Assembly (NCBI GenBank): GCA_905212975.1
Contig: CAJMGO010000020.1
Span: 1-11,240, forward strand
DNA: 11,240 nt
From: CAJMGO01 sp900557305
Lineage (GTDB): Bacteria > Bacillota_I > Bacilli_A > RF39 > UBA660
Direction: 5' to 3'
Of the stretch, positions 1-7,034 are shown one piece after another. The notes beneath the pieces are model-generated. The model worked only from the letters and a program-made list of their open reading frames with translations, was not told the DNA's origin and ran no database searches. The position numbers and the translations under genes are program-made. The first letter of the stretch is position 1, and each line of letters opens with the position of its first letter.

Positions 1-356
1 TCTCTTGTTTGGGCCATAGGTCCATCAGTTGCAGCAATAACTAAGATTGCTCCATCCATTTGAGCTGCACCAGTAATCATGTTTTTTACATAGTCAGCAT
101 GCCCAGGACAGTCAACGTGTGCATAGTGTCTTTTAGCAGTTTCATATTCGATATGAGCAGTATTAATAGTAATACCACGTTCTCTTTCTTCTGGGGCTTT
201 ATCGATATTAGCAAAATCAACTTGAGTATTTCCTGCAACTTGTTCAGATAAAACTTTAGAAATAGCAGCAGTTAAAGTTGTTTTACCATGGTCTACGTGT
301 CCAATTGTACCAATGTTAACATGTGGTTTTGAACGATCAAATTTTTGTTTTGCCAT
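1..356 (-). CDS. tuf: Elongation factor Tu, N-terminal part (runs off the left edge)
   Basis: Translation GTPase that brings aminoacyl-tRNA to the ribosomal A site as a ternary complex with GTP. Only the first 118 codons lie in the window. Visible in the G domain are the P-loop GHVDHGKT (residues 19-26), switch I with RGITI (60-64) and DCPGH (82-86), whose His is the catalytic His of the family. The opening MAKQKFDRSKPHVNIGTIGH is typical EF-Tu. The ATG at 356-354 is preceded by a strong AAGGAGG ribosome site at 365-371. It follows fusA after a 71-bp gap that holds a separate promoter (389-417), so it is probably transcribed both from the str operon promoter and on its own. Identification is secure; the C-terminal two thirds are outside the window. 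Confidence 0.98.
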   Translation of the reverse strand, partial: MAKQKFDRSKPHVNIGTIGHVDHGKTTLTAAISKVLSEQVAGNTQVDFANIDKAPEERERGITINTAHIEYETAKRHYAHVDCPGHADYVKNMITGAAQMDGAILVIAATDGPMAQTR

Positions 357-388
357 ATTTATTTCCTCCTTATATTAAATACATATTT

Positions 389-417
389 ATTGTACTTGAT
401 TGGCTTTTAAAATTCAA
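389..417 (-). promoter_or_regulatory. Internal promoter for tuf in the fusA-tuf gap
   Basis: On the minus strand TTGAAT (412-417) and TACAAT (389-394) are separated by exactly 17 bp. These match 4 of 6 and 5 of 6 bases of the sigma-A consensus. A start near 382 would leave a leader of about 25 nt that includes the AAGGAGG site. A dedicated tuf promoter fits the high demand for EF-Tu relative to S12, S7 and EF-G. Assigned by pattern only. Confidence 0.6.
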
Positions 418-420
418 GTA
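393..420 (-). repeat. 7-bp inverted repeat spanning the tuf promoter
   Basis: TACTTGA (393-399) and TCAAGTA (414-420) are perfect inverted repeats around a 14-nt spacer. One arm covers most of the -35 hexamer and the other runs into the upstream edge of the -10 hexamer. In read-through str mRNA the same sequence could form a hairpin, but no T-tract follows on the minus strand, so it is not a typical terminator. It could be an operator, a processing site in the polycistronic mRNA, or chance. Confidence 0.4.
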
Positions 421-427
421 GTTTTAA

Positions 428-2500
428 TTAATTTGTACCATTTTTCTTGATTATTTCATCTTGAATATTTTTTGGTACTGCCTCATAATGGTCAAATTCC
501 ATTGTAAAGTTTCCTCTACCTTGAGTGTTTGATCTAAGTGATGTAACATATCCAAACATTTCAGCTAAAGGTACCATTGCATTAATTGCAAGAGCATTTC
601 CTCTTGATTCTTGACCTAGAGGTCTACCACGACGTGATGTAATATCACCCATTACATTTCCTAGATATTCATCTGGAACTATTACTTGAACTTTCATAAT
701 AGGTTCAAGTATAACTGGTTTACATTTGTTTTTCATTTCTTTAACAGCTAAGCTTGCTGCAACTTTAAATGCCATTTCTGATGAGTCAACATCATGGTAT
801 GAACCATCAAATAATGTTGCTTTTACATCAACCATTGGGAATCCAGCAAGTACACCAGTTTTTAATGCTTCTTGAAGTCCTTTATCAGTTACTGGGATAT
901 ATTCTCTTGGAACTACACCACCAACAACTGCATCAACGAATTCATATCCTTTTCCTTCATTTGGTTCAAATTTAACCCAAACATGTCCGTATTGTCCACG
1001 TCCACCTGATTGTTTAATGTATTTACCTTCACATTCACCCATTTGAGTAATTGTTTCACGATAAGCAACTTGAGGTTGACCAACGTTTGCATCTACATTA
1101 AATTCTCTTTTCATTCTATCTACAATGATATCAAGGTGAAGTTCACCCATACCAGCGATAATAGTTTGACCAGTTTCATGGTTAGTTGAAGCTCTGAAAG
1201 TTGGATCTTCTTCAGCTAATTTTTGAAGTGCTAATCCCATTTTATCTTGATCAGCTTTTGATTTTGGTTCAACAGTTAATTCAATAACTGGTTCTGGGAA
1301 TTCCATTGATTCAAGAATACATGGTTTCTTTTCATCACATAATGTATTTCCAGTTGTAGTGTTCTTAAGTCCTACTGCAGCTGCTATATCTCCTGTATAT
1401 ACATCATTTATTTCTGTACGATGATTAGCATGCATTAGAAGGATACGTCCTACTCTTTCTCTTTCATCTTTAGTTGAGTTTAATACATATGAACCACTTG
1501 ATAAGTGTCCAGAATAAACTCTAAAGAATGTTAATTTTCCAACAAATGGATCTGTCATAACCTTAAATGCTAAAGCACTAAATGGTTCTGAATCAGATGG
1601 ATGTCTTACTATTTCATTACCGTCTAAATCTACACCTTTAATAGATGCAATATCTGTAGGTGCTGGTAAATAATCTACAACAGCATCTAGTAATAACTTA
1701 ACACCTGTATTTTTATAAGCTGATCCGCACATTACTGGGAAGAATTCTGCTGCAAGTGTTCCTTTTCTTATACAAGATTTAATCTCTTCTATAGTAAGTT
1801 CTTCACCTTCAAGATATCTTTCCATTAATTTGTCATCGAATTCAACAACTTTTTCAACTAATTCATCATGTTTTTCATCTACTAAAGCTTTTAATTCTTC
1901 TGGAATTTCAATAACTGTTGGATTTTCTTCTTGTTTACCATCATATTGGTAAGCAGTTTTTGTTAATAAATCTATAATTCCTGTTAATTCATCTCCAGCA
2001 CCAATAGGCCATTCAATTGGAGCAAAATTAACACCAAGTCTATCTTTAATAGTTTTTAAACTATATTCAAAATCAGCCCCTACTTTATCCATTTTATTTG
2101 CAAAAATGATACGTGGAACTTTGAATTCTGATGCTTGACGCCAAACTGTTTCAGTTTGTGGTTCAACACCAGCTTGTGCATCTAATAGTGCAACAGCACC
2201 ATCAAGTACACGAAGTGAACGAGAAACTTCTACTGTGAAGTCTACGTGACCTGGAGTATCAATTATATTAAATCTATAATCTCTCCAGTGAGCAGTAGTT
2301 GCAGCAGATGTAATAGTTATACCACGTTCTTGTTCTTGAGCCATCCAGTCCATTTGTGATTCACCATCATGTGTTTCACCAATTTTATGGATTTTTCCTG
2401 TGTGATATAAAATTCTCTCTGTAGTAGTGGTTTTACCAGCATCTATATGAGCCATAATACCAAAATTACGAGTTTTATCTAAACTATATTCACGAGCCAT
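428..2500 (-). CDS. fusA: Elongation factor G
   Basis: Ribosomal translocase: a GTPase that moves tRNAs and mRNA after peptide bond formation and, with RRF, splits post-termination ribosomes. The 690 residues match the usual bacterial length. The G domain shows AHIDAGKT (17-24), RGITI (59-63), DTPGH (81-85) and NKMD (135-138). Domain II follows, and the later part carries the conserved GMGELHLDI motif of domain III and GGVVPREYIPV of domain IV. The C-terminus is intact (SRRGRPLGQE, then the FGYVTSLRSNTQGRG stretch). The ATG at 2500-2498 has an AAAAGGA site (2509-2515) just after the rpsG stop, only 18 bp away, so the two are co-transcribed and probably translationally coupled. Third gene of the str operon. 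Nothing abnormal was seen in the reading frame. Confidence 0.99.
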   Translation of the reverse strand: MAREYSLDKTRNFGIMAHIDAGKTTTTERILYHTGKIHKIGETHDGESQMDWMAQEQERGITITSAATTAHWRDYRFNIIDTPGHVDFTVEVSRSLRVLDGAVALLDAQAGVEPQTETVWRQASEFKVPRIIFANKMDKVGADFEYSLKTIKDRLGVNFAPIEWPIGAGDELTGIIDLLTKTAYQYDGKQEENPTVIEIPEELKALVDEKHDELVEKVVEFDDKLMERYLEGEELTIEEIKSCIRKGTLAAEFFPVMCGSAYKNTGVKLLLDAVVDYLPAPTDIASIKGVDLDGNEIVRHPSDSEPFSALAFKVMTDPFVGKLTFFRVYSGHLSSGSYVLNSTKDERERVGRILLMHANHRTEINDVYTGDIAAAVGLKNTTTGNTLCDEKKPCILESMEFPEPVIELTVEPKSKADQDKMGLALQKLAEEDPTFRASTNHETGQTIIAGMGELHLDIIVDRMKREFNVDANVGQPQVAYRETITQMGECEGKYIKQSGGRGQYGHVWVKFEPNEGKGYEFVDAVVGGVVPREYIPVTDKGLQEALKTGVLAGFPMVDVKATLFDGSYHDVDSSEMAFKVAASLAVKEMKNKCKPVILEPIMKVQVIVPDEYLGNVMGDITSRRGRPLGQESRGNALAINAMVPLAEMFGYVTSLRSNTQGRGNFTMEFDHYEAVPKNIQDEIIKKNGTN

Positions 2501-2518
2501 ATTAACTTTCCTTTTCTA

Positions 2519-2986
2519 TTACCATTTATAATGAGCAAATGCTTTATTAGCTTCTGCCATTCTATGAGTATCTTCACGTTTTTTAATTGCAGCACCAGTT
2601 CCAGCAGCTGCATCAATTATTTCATTAGCTAAATTTTCAGCCATTGAATGTCCACCACGTAAACGAGCATAATTAACTAGCCATCTTAAAGCTAATGCTT
2701 GAGAACGTTCTGGTCTAACTTCCATTGGAACTTGATAGTTAGCTCCACCAACTCTTTTAGATTTAACTTCTAGAGCAGGTTTAATATTTTTCATTGCTTC
2801 TTCAAAAACTTCCATTGGATCTCTATTTGTTTTTTCTTTAACAGTGTCAAATGCTTCATATAATATTTTTTGAGCAGTTCCTTTTTTTCCATCAACCATA
2901 ATTTGGTTAATTAATTTTGTAACTAATTTAGAATTATATATTGGATCTGCTAAAACATCTCTTTTTTCAGCACGTCTTTTACGCAT
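2519..2986 (-). CDS. rpsG: 30S ribosomal protein S7
   Basis: Primary 16S rRNA-binding protein that nucleates assembly of the 30S head and lines the E-site and mRNA exit region. The 155 residues match the family length. The start MRKRRAEKRDVLADPIYNSK, the central VGGANYQVPMEVRPERSQAL and the end EDTHRMAEANKAFAHYKW are standard S7. The ATG at 2986-2984 follows an AAGGAGG site at 2995-3001, and the rpsL stop lies 19 bp upstream. Second gene of the str operon. In E. coli S7 represses the operon by binding between rpsL and rpsG; the very short gap here leaves little room for that structure, so any feedback would work differently. Confidence 0.99.
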   Translation of the reverse strand: MRKRRAEKRDVLADPIYNSKLVTKLINQIMVDGKKGTAQKILYEAFDTVKEKTNRDPMEVFEEAMKNIKPALEVKSKRVGGANYQVPMEVRPERSQALALRWLVNYARLRGGHSMAENLANEIIDAAAGTGAAIKKREDTHRMAEANKAFAHYKW

Positions 2987-3005
2987 ATATTAATCCTCCT
3001 TGCTA

Positions 3006-3422
3006 TTATTTATTTTTTGGTTTCTTAGTACCATATTTACTACGTCCTTGACGACGTTTATCTATACCAGCTGTATCTAATGTACCACGTACAATATGAT
3101 AACGAACACCGATTAAGTCTTTAACACGTCCACCACGAATTAAAACAACGCTATGTTCTTGTAAGTTATGTCCTTCACCACCAATATAAGCAGTAACTTC
3201 CATAGTATTACTTAAACGAACACGAGCATATTTTCTTAATGCTGAGTTTGGTTTTTTAGGTGTTGTAGTACCTACACGAGTACAAACTCCACGTTTTTGT
3301 GGTGAGTTTTTATCAGTAACTTTTTTAGTTCTGCTATTATACCCAGTCTCTAAAGCTGGAGATTTACTCTTTCTAACCTTATCACTTCTACGTTTTCTAA
3401 CTAATTGATTAATTGTTGGCAT
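3006..3422 (-). CDS. rpsL: 30S ribosomal protein S12, with Ile at the Pro90 position
   Basis: S12 sits at the decoding centre and takes part in tRNA selection. The 138 residues match Bacillus S12, including the extra segment after SPALETGYNS that E. coli lacks. Conserved blocks are SPQKRGVCTRVGTTTPKKPN and GGEGHNLQEHSVVLIRGGRV. Lys56 and Lys101 correspond to E. coli Lys42 and Lys87 (mature numbering), the classic streptomycin-resistance sites, and both are retained. Asp102 corresponds to Asp88, the residue methylthiolated by RimO in other bacteria. The next-but-one residue is Ile104 (codon 3113-3111), where almost all S12 proteins I know have Pro (E. coli Pro90). First gene of the str operon. 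The ATG at 3422-3420 has an AGGAGGAT site (3427-3434). Confidence 0.99.
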   Translation of the reverse strand: MPTINQLVRKRRSDKVRKSKSPALETGYNSRTKKVTDKNSPQKRGVCTRVGTTTPKKPNSALRKYARVRLSNTMEVTAYIGGEGHNLQEHSVVLIRGGRVKDLIGVRYHIVRGTLDTAGIDKRRQGRSKYGTKKPKNK

Positions 3423-3507
3423 TTATATCCTCCTCTCATTCCACACTTCCAGGTGTTTCAAATTCTCACTTAATAAAAGATTTACTAAGTAAACCTTATA
3501 CAAATGC
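3423..3507 (-). promoter_or_regulatory. Untranslated leader of the str operon
   Basis: From the predicted start near 3507 to the rpsL ATG the leader is about 85 nt. It contains two small inverted repeats: TTTAC-TAA-GTAAA (3481-3493) and ACAC-TTCCAG-GTGT (3443-3456). Neither is followed by a T-tract, so no attenuator is evident. The second repeat lies just before the ribosome site and might serve in S7 or S12 feedback, but its stem is only 4 bp. No small ORF of note was seen. Confidence 0.3.
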
Positions 3508-3513
3508 ACCATT

Positions 3514-3542
3514 AATATACCATTTAATTATATGCAAGTCAA
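3514..3542 (-). promoter_or_regulatory. Main promoter of the str operon
   Basis: On the minus strand TTGACT (3537-3542) and TATATT (3514-3519) are 17 bp apart, each 5 of 6 to the sigma-A consensus. Immediately upstream of the -35, about 40 bases (3543-3584) are almost pure A and T with several A and T runs. That is the expected composition of an UP element bound by the RNA polymerase alpha subunit. This fits the high expression of rpsL-rpsG-fusA-tuf. Confidence 0.75.
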
Positions 3543-3576
3543 CACTTTTTTGTACTAAAAATTAATTTATTTTACT

Positions 3577-3606
3577 AAAAAAAATAAGTGTAAAATAAAT
3601 ACACTT
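3577..3606 (-). terminator. Intrinsic terminator after the topB operon
   Basis: On the minus strand the arms AAGTGTA and TACACTT (3600-3606 and 3586-3592) enclose a 7-nt loop, followed by A and then eight T (3577-3584). It begins within a few bases of the TAG stop of the membrane protein gene at 3609. It separates the topB operon from the str promoter that lies directly downstream. Confidence 0.75.
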
Positions 3607-3608
3607 TT

Positions 3609-4292
3609 CTACACATTTACACCAATTGTATCAAGATCAAAAAACATAAGTGCTATAAGTATTGCGGCCACTACATTCCCACTTAATAAACTCAATATAA
3701 ATACCCATATATATGATATTCTTACACTATCATTTGAAAATATTCCTTTCATTCCTATCATAGCCTTTATTGTAAATATTATAAGTAATATATTCATTAT
3801 AAGTGTAAATGTATGAACTTTGAAAAAAAATGGTAATATTGATGTAACAATAATTAAAAAGAAATAAAAACTCATATGATCTTCTTTTGTTTTTATTATA
3901 GTTTTTTCAACAAAGAATGATGATATAAAAGTTATTATTATAAGTATTATCATAATAGGTAAATGATTAAAAAAATAATTTACTGAAGATTCACCAGAAT
4001 CTATAAAATATTTTGCATAGTACATTAAAATACTATACATAGATATTAATGAACAATATAAAGATGTAAAAAGTAATATTAAATTATACCATCCATTATA
4101 TATTTTCTTTTTATTCAATCTAAATAAATTTATATTTGATGGTATTAATATTATGCTTATAGTAAGTAAAAAAACTACTCCTGTATAATTATTTCCTTGT
4201 GTTAAATAATTAAAATACGCTATAAATATTGTCATTAATAATGCAAAAGAATTTGCTAAATAATATACTGGTTTATCAATTTTTATATTCAT
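3609..4292 (-). CDS. Seven-helix membrane protein of unknown function
   Basis: A 227-residue, strongly hydrophobic integral membrane protein that I do not recognise. Probable membrane segments lie near residues 10-30, 36-56, 69-92, 108-128, 141-157, 160-180 and 191-218, giving about seven helices. No signal peptide cleavage site, soluble domain or catalytic motif is evident. The short loops carry a few charged clusters (RLNKKK 58-63; EKTIIKTKEDH 129-139). The ATG at 4292-4290 has an AAGGAG site that overlaps the topB stop, and the two coding regions are separated by only 11 bp, so it is co-transcribed and probably translationally coupled with the topoisomerase. That linkage is the only clue to its role. 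Transport, envelope or stress functions are all possible. The gene is intact and ends in TAG at a terminator. Confidence 0.8.
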   Translation of the reverse strand: MNIKIDKPVYYLANSFALLMTIFIAYFNYLTQGNNYTGVVFLLTISIILIPSNINLFRLNKKKIYNGWYNLILLFTSLYCSLISMYSILMYYAKYFIDSGESSVNYFFNHLPIMIILIIITFISSFFVEKTIIKTKEDHMSFYFFLIIVTSILPFFFKVHTFTLIMNILLIIFTIKAMIGMKGIFSNDSVRISYIWVFILSLLSGNVVAAILIALMFFDLDTIGVNV

Positions 4293-4303
4293 ACTATTAC
4301 TCC

Positions 4304-6403
4304 TTAAAATTTAAAATTTATTTTATTATTTTCTAATACTAAATAAGCAGAAAAGTTTTTTCCATTTTTAGATATAAAGTCATCTATCTTATATGATATC
4401 TTATCTTTTAATATTTTTTCTGCATTCTTCTTAGATATTACCCTTTTACATATTACACCATTTATTCTAAAATCACAACCATTTTTATATCCAAGACACC
4501 CATATCCATATCTATTTCTTATTACCTTTTCACCACATTTTGGACATACACCAACTACTTCTCCATAAATTCCTGTATCATAATCTTTTTCAATAGGAAC
4601 CTCTTTTTTATTAAATACTTCATCTATTTCACTTTCAGTCATTTTAACAATATCATCTATAGTAATTTCATTTCTATATACTTGTTTTAATCCACGACCA
4701 AGCGTACTTGTTTTATATTTATCCATATTAATTTTCATGTGTTCAAGAGATTCGATTAAAAATTCACCCCCAGGCAATATAGTATAAACATCCTTCTTTA
4801 ATTCAATATACTTACTTTTTATAGCATTTTCTATTATACCTGTACGAGTTGCTTCTGTACCAAGTTCAAGTCCTTCAAATATTGCTTTATAATCATCTGT
4901 ATCATCAACTTCATCATTTTGTTGCTCTTCTAGTTCTTTTTTATCTTCTCTAAATGGATTTTTTAAATAATTATTAAGAGTTTCAATTGTATAATGTTTA
5001 GGAGATGAAGTTTTCTTTTCTTTTGGCACAAAATTAATATTAACTTTATCACCTATATTTAAGTTTGGTAAAATTTTATCATTTTTATTATATTCATCAA
5101 ATTCTGTCCAACCTTTTTCTACAATAACATTTCCTTTTAAAGTAAAAGTTTCTAAATTTCCTACTTTAATTTCTATTTCTGTTTTTTCTATTTTACATTC
5201 TTTATCGCAAAATACAGCTACAAATCTTTTTAATACTGCTTTATATACAAGTAACTCATCATCAGATAAATTAGCTTTTTTAGGTATTTTATAAGTTGGA
5301 GTAAGCGCTGAATGGGCTTCTATTTTGGAATCATCAAAAATAGTTTTTTTATCTTTAAACATAACTGGATATCCCATACCTTTAATATTTTCAAGTATTT
5401 TTTTTACTTTATCTTTTTCATTTGTAGCGAGATATTCTGAATTAGTTCTGGGATAAGTCAAATATCCAGCTTCATATAATTTTTGAATAATATTTAAGGA
5501 TTTATCCATAGGCATTTTATATTTTTTACCTAAATAATTTTGAAGTTTTGAAAGTGAATAAAGTTTACCTGGATTTAAAATATCTTTTTTTATTTTTTTA
5601 TTAGTTACAATAGCAGATACATCATTATATTTATTACATAATTCTTTTGCTTTATTTAATTTTTCTTTATCAAATTTTTCTTTAGAATTAAGTTCTACTT
5701 CTTCACCATTTGTTTTTTCTAAAGATGTAATTCCATAATATATATCTGGTATAAAATTTCTAATAGCCTTATCTCTATCATATATGGCCTTTACAATAGG
5801 TATAATTACTCTTCCTACTCTTAACAGTGTTCCTGTTTTAAGTGATGCATAACGAGTTAAATTAACCCCATATAGCCAATCAATATACGTACGTGCAAAT
5901 CCCTCATTAGCGAAATTATCATAAAAACTATCTTCTTTCATCTCAGATAATGCTTGTCTTACAGTTTCTGGTGTTTGATCAGGCAACCAAAGTCTAAGTA
6001 TTTTTTTATTAACTGATTTAGAATTCATAATACAAAGTCTTACTATTATTTCACCTTCACGATCAGCATCTCCTGCATTTACAATAGTATCAACATCTTC
6101 CCTATTAATTAAACTCTTTATTATATTAAATTGTTTTAATACTCCATTATCTACCTCTTTATTTTTATCCCTTTTTAAATTAAATTTAAATTTTTTTGGA
6201 AAAAAAGGAAGACCTTCCATAGTCCATTTAGTCATCTTTTTATTTTGATAATCTTCTATATCATAAAGTGTAAATAAATGACCAAAAGCATACGTAACTA
6301 TATATTTATCATTTGAATAATAACCCGTACTTTGTTTCATATTACCAATTCCAGCTACAATATTACGAGCTAAGCTTGGTTTTTCTGCTATAATTAATAT
6401 CAT
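4304..6403 (-). CDS. topB: Type IA DNA topoisomerase (topoisomerase III-like)
   Basis: Cleaves one DNA strand through a tyrosine linkage to the 5' phosphate and passes another strand, relaxing negative supercoils or decatenating DNA. The 699 residues are close to TopB length. The Toprim domain starts at MILIIAEKPSLA (Glu7) and has the acidic triad in GDADREGE (Asp112, Asp114, Glu116). The catalytic Tyr317 lies in TYPRTNSEY. The conserved His is in EAHSALTPT, and GTEATRTGI matches the usual GTPATRA motif. A single zinc-ribbon-like unit (Cys620, 623, 636, 643) is followed by a short C-terminal repeat domain. Two departures from textbook motifs are Asn321 in place of Asp after YPRT, and GRVI in place of GRVQ near residue 197. 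Similar changes occur, as far as I recall, in a Firmicute subfamily often linked to mobile elements. The ATG at 6403-6401 is preceded by AGGA; promoter at 6430-6438. Confidence 0.93.
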   Translation of the reverse strand: MILIIAEKPSLARNIVAGIGNMKQSTGYYSNDKYIVTYAFGHLFTLYDIEDYQNKKMTKWTMEGLPFFPKKFKFNLKRDKNKEVDNGVLKQFNIIKSLINREDVDTIVNAGDADREGEIIVRLCIMNSKSVNKKILRLWLPDQTPETVRQALSEMKEDSFYDNFANEGFARTYIDWLYGVNLTRYASLKTGTLLRVGRVIIPIVKAIYDRDKAIRNFIPDIYYGITSLEKTNGEEVELNSKEKFDKEKLNKAKELCNKYNDVSAIVTNKKIKKDILNPGKLYSLSKLQNYLGKKYKMPMDKSLNIIQKLYEAGYLTYPRTNSEYLATNEKDKVKKILENIKGMGYPVMFKDKKTIFDDSKIEAHSALTPTYKIPKKANLSDDELLVYKAVLKRFVAVFCDKECKIEKTEIEIKVGNLETFTLKGNVIVEKGWTEFDEYNKNDKILPNLNIGDKVNINFVPKEKKTSSPKHYTIETLNNYLKNPFREDKKELEEQQNDEVDDTDDYKAIFEGLELGTEATRTGIIENAIKSKYIELKKDVYTILPGGEFLIESLEHMKINMDKYKTSTLGRGLKQVYRNEITIDDIVKMTESEIDEVFNKKEVPIEKDYDTGIYGEVVGVCPKCGEKVIRNRYGYGCLGYKNGCDFRINGVICKRVISKKNAEKILKDKISYKIDDFISKNGKNFSAYLVLENNKINFKF

Positions 6404-6429
6404 GAAATCACATCCTAAAGAATATATAA

Positions 6430-6438
6430 ATTATACCA
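6430..6438 (-). promoter_or_regulatory. Extended -10 promoter for the topB operon
   Basis: TATAAT (6430-6435) is preceded by TGG, giving a perfect extended -10 (TGNTATAAT) on the minus strand. No good -35 is present: the bases 16-18 upstream belong to the T-tract and hairpin of the preceding terminator. Extended -10 promoters do not need a -35. The predicted start lies about 20 nt before the topB ATG. Confidence 0.55.
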
Positions 6439-6464
6439 AAAAAAATATAGTTTAACTATATTTT
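6438..6464 (-). terminator. Intrinsic terminator after the flavoprotein pair
   Basis: Nine-bp perfect arms (6456-6464 and 6442-6450) with a 5-nt loop are followed on the minus strand by eight T (6438-6445), which partly pair with the foot of the stem. The TAG stop of the upstream gene (6456-6458) forms the tip of the 5' arm, and the T-tract touches the TG of the topB extended -10. Confidence 0.8.
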
Positions 6465-7034
6465 CAAATGATTTTTCTTACATTTTCTTCTCCAACTTAT
6501 ATTGGCAAGCTTAATATAAAGTTTTCTGGTCATTGGATGAATAGTTGTTTCTAACTCAATATATTGTTTATTAAATATAAACTTTTTAAATTTTTTTATC
6601 TTTTTTAAAAAACTAAAATTAACAAATTTATATAATTTAACACTATCACATCTACCTACTATTTCACCAGCGCCTATTTTAAATGATCCCATAAATTTAG
6701 CTTTATTCTTTTTAGCAAAATTTCTCATTATTTCTATTGCTGTATCATTTTGTTCTGCTTCTAAAAAACCACAATTTGATATAACATATATATTCTTATT
6801 TGTTAAATCTATAAGATTTTCATCTATATATTCAAAAAGTTGTAATACTTTATTTGGTGGTGCATCTACATAAAGTGGGAATGAAAATAATATAGTATCA
6901 TATTTTTCAAGTTCAAGTTGTTCAAATCTATCTTTATATAAATATTTAATACTAGCTTTATTATCTATTTTTCTAATAAAATATTCTGAATTACTTTTAT
7001 CTAATTTAGGGCTTGCATTTATATATAAAATCAT
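6456..7034 (-). CDS. Flavodoxin-fold NAD(P)H-dependent oxidoreductase-like protein
   Basis: A 192-residue cytoplasmic protein of the flavodoxin/NADPH-dependent FMN reductase superfamily. The start MILYINASPK is the beta-strand and phosphate-binding loop that holds FMN in this fold. YDTILFSFPLYVDAPPNKV (45-63) is the second typical strand and loop. VISNCGFLEAEQ (84-95) and GSFKIGAGEIVGRC (116-129) are the regions that contact the isoalloxazine ring in the family. The C-terminus is Lys-rich (KKIKKFKKF, 144-152). The substrate is unknown; quinones, nitro compounds or small electron carriers are the usual ones. It overlaps the upstream gene by 4 bp (ATGA) and uses a GAGGAG ribosome site (7040-7045) inside that gene, so the two are translationally coupled and may form one functional unit. 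It ends at a terminator. Confidence 0.8.
   Translation of the reverse strand: MILYINASPKLDKSNSEYFIRKIDNKASIKYLYKDRFEQLELEKYDTILFSFPLYVDAPPNKVLQLFEYIDENLIDLTNKNIYVISNCGFLEAEQNDTAIEIMRNFAKKNKAKFMGSFKIGAGEIVGRCDSVKLYKFVNFSFLKKIKKFKKFIFNKQYIELETTIHPMTRKLYIKLANISWRRKCKKNHLKI

Noticed and set aside
60..251. Open frame of 63 codons on the plus strand
   Set aside because: It lies wholly antisense to the conserved tuf coding sequence and has no ribosome site or recognisable protein character.
769..975. Open frame of 68 codons on the plus strand
   Set aside because: Antisense to fusA; the Leu/His/Gln-rich composition is the mirror of the conserved EF-G codons.
3553..3580. Direct repeat TACTAAAA at 20-bp spacing upstream of the str promoter
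   Set aside because: Short and AT-only in a region that is almost pure A and T; better explained as UP-element composition plus the terminator T-tract.
4304..6403. Topoisomerase as part of an integrated conjugative element
   Set aside because: The sequence type resembles element-borne enzymes, but no integrase, relaxase, mobilisation gene, attachment repeat or insertion sequence is in the window.
7031..7034. TGA possibly read as Trp (Mycoplasma-type code)
   Set aside because: Trp is TGG where checked (for example the last codon of S7 and DWLYG in the topoisomerase), and the TGA here forms an ATGA start-stop overlap, so it is a true stop.
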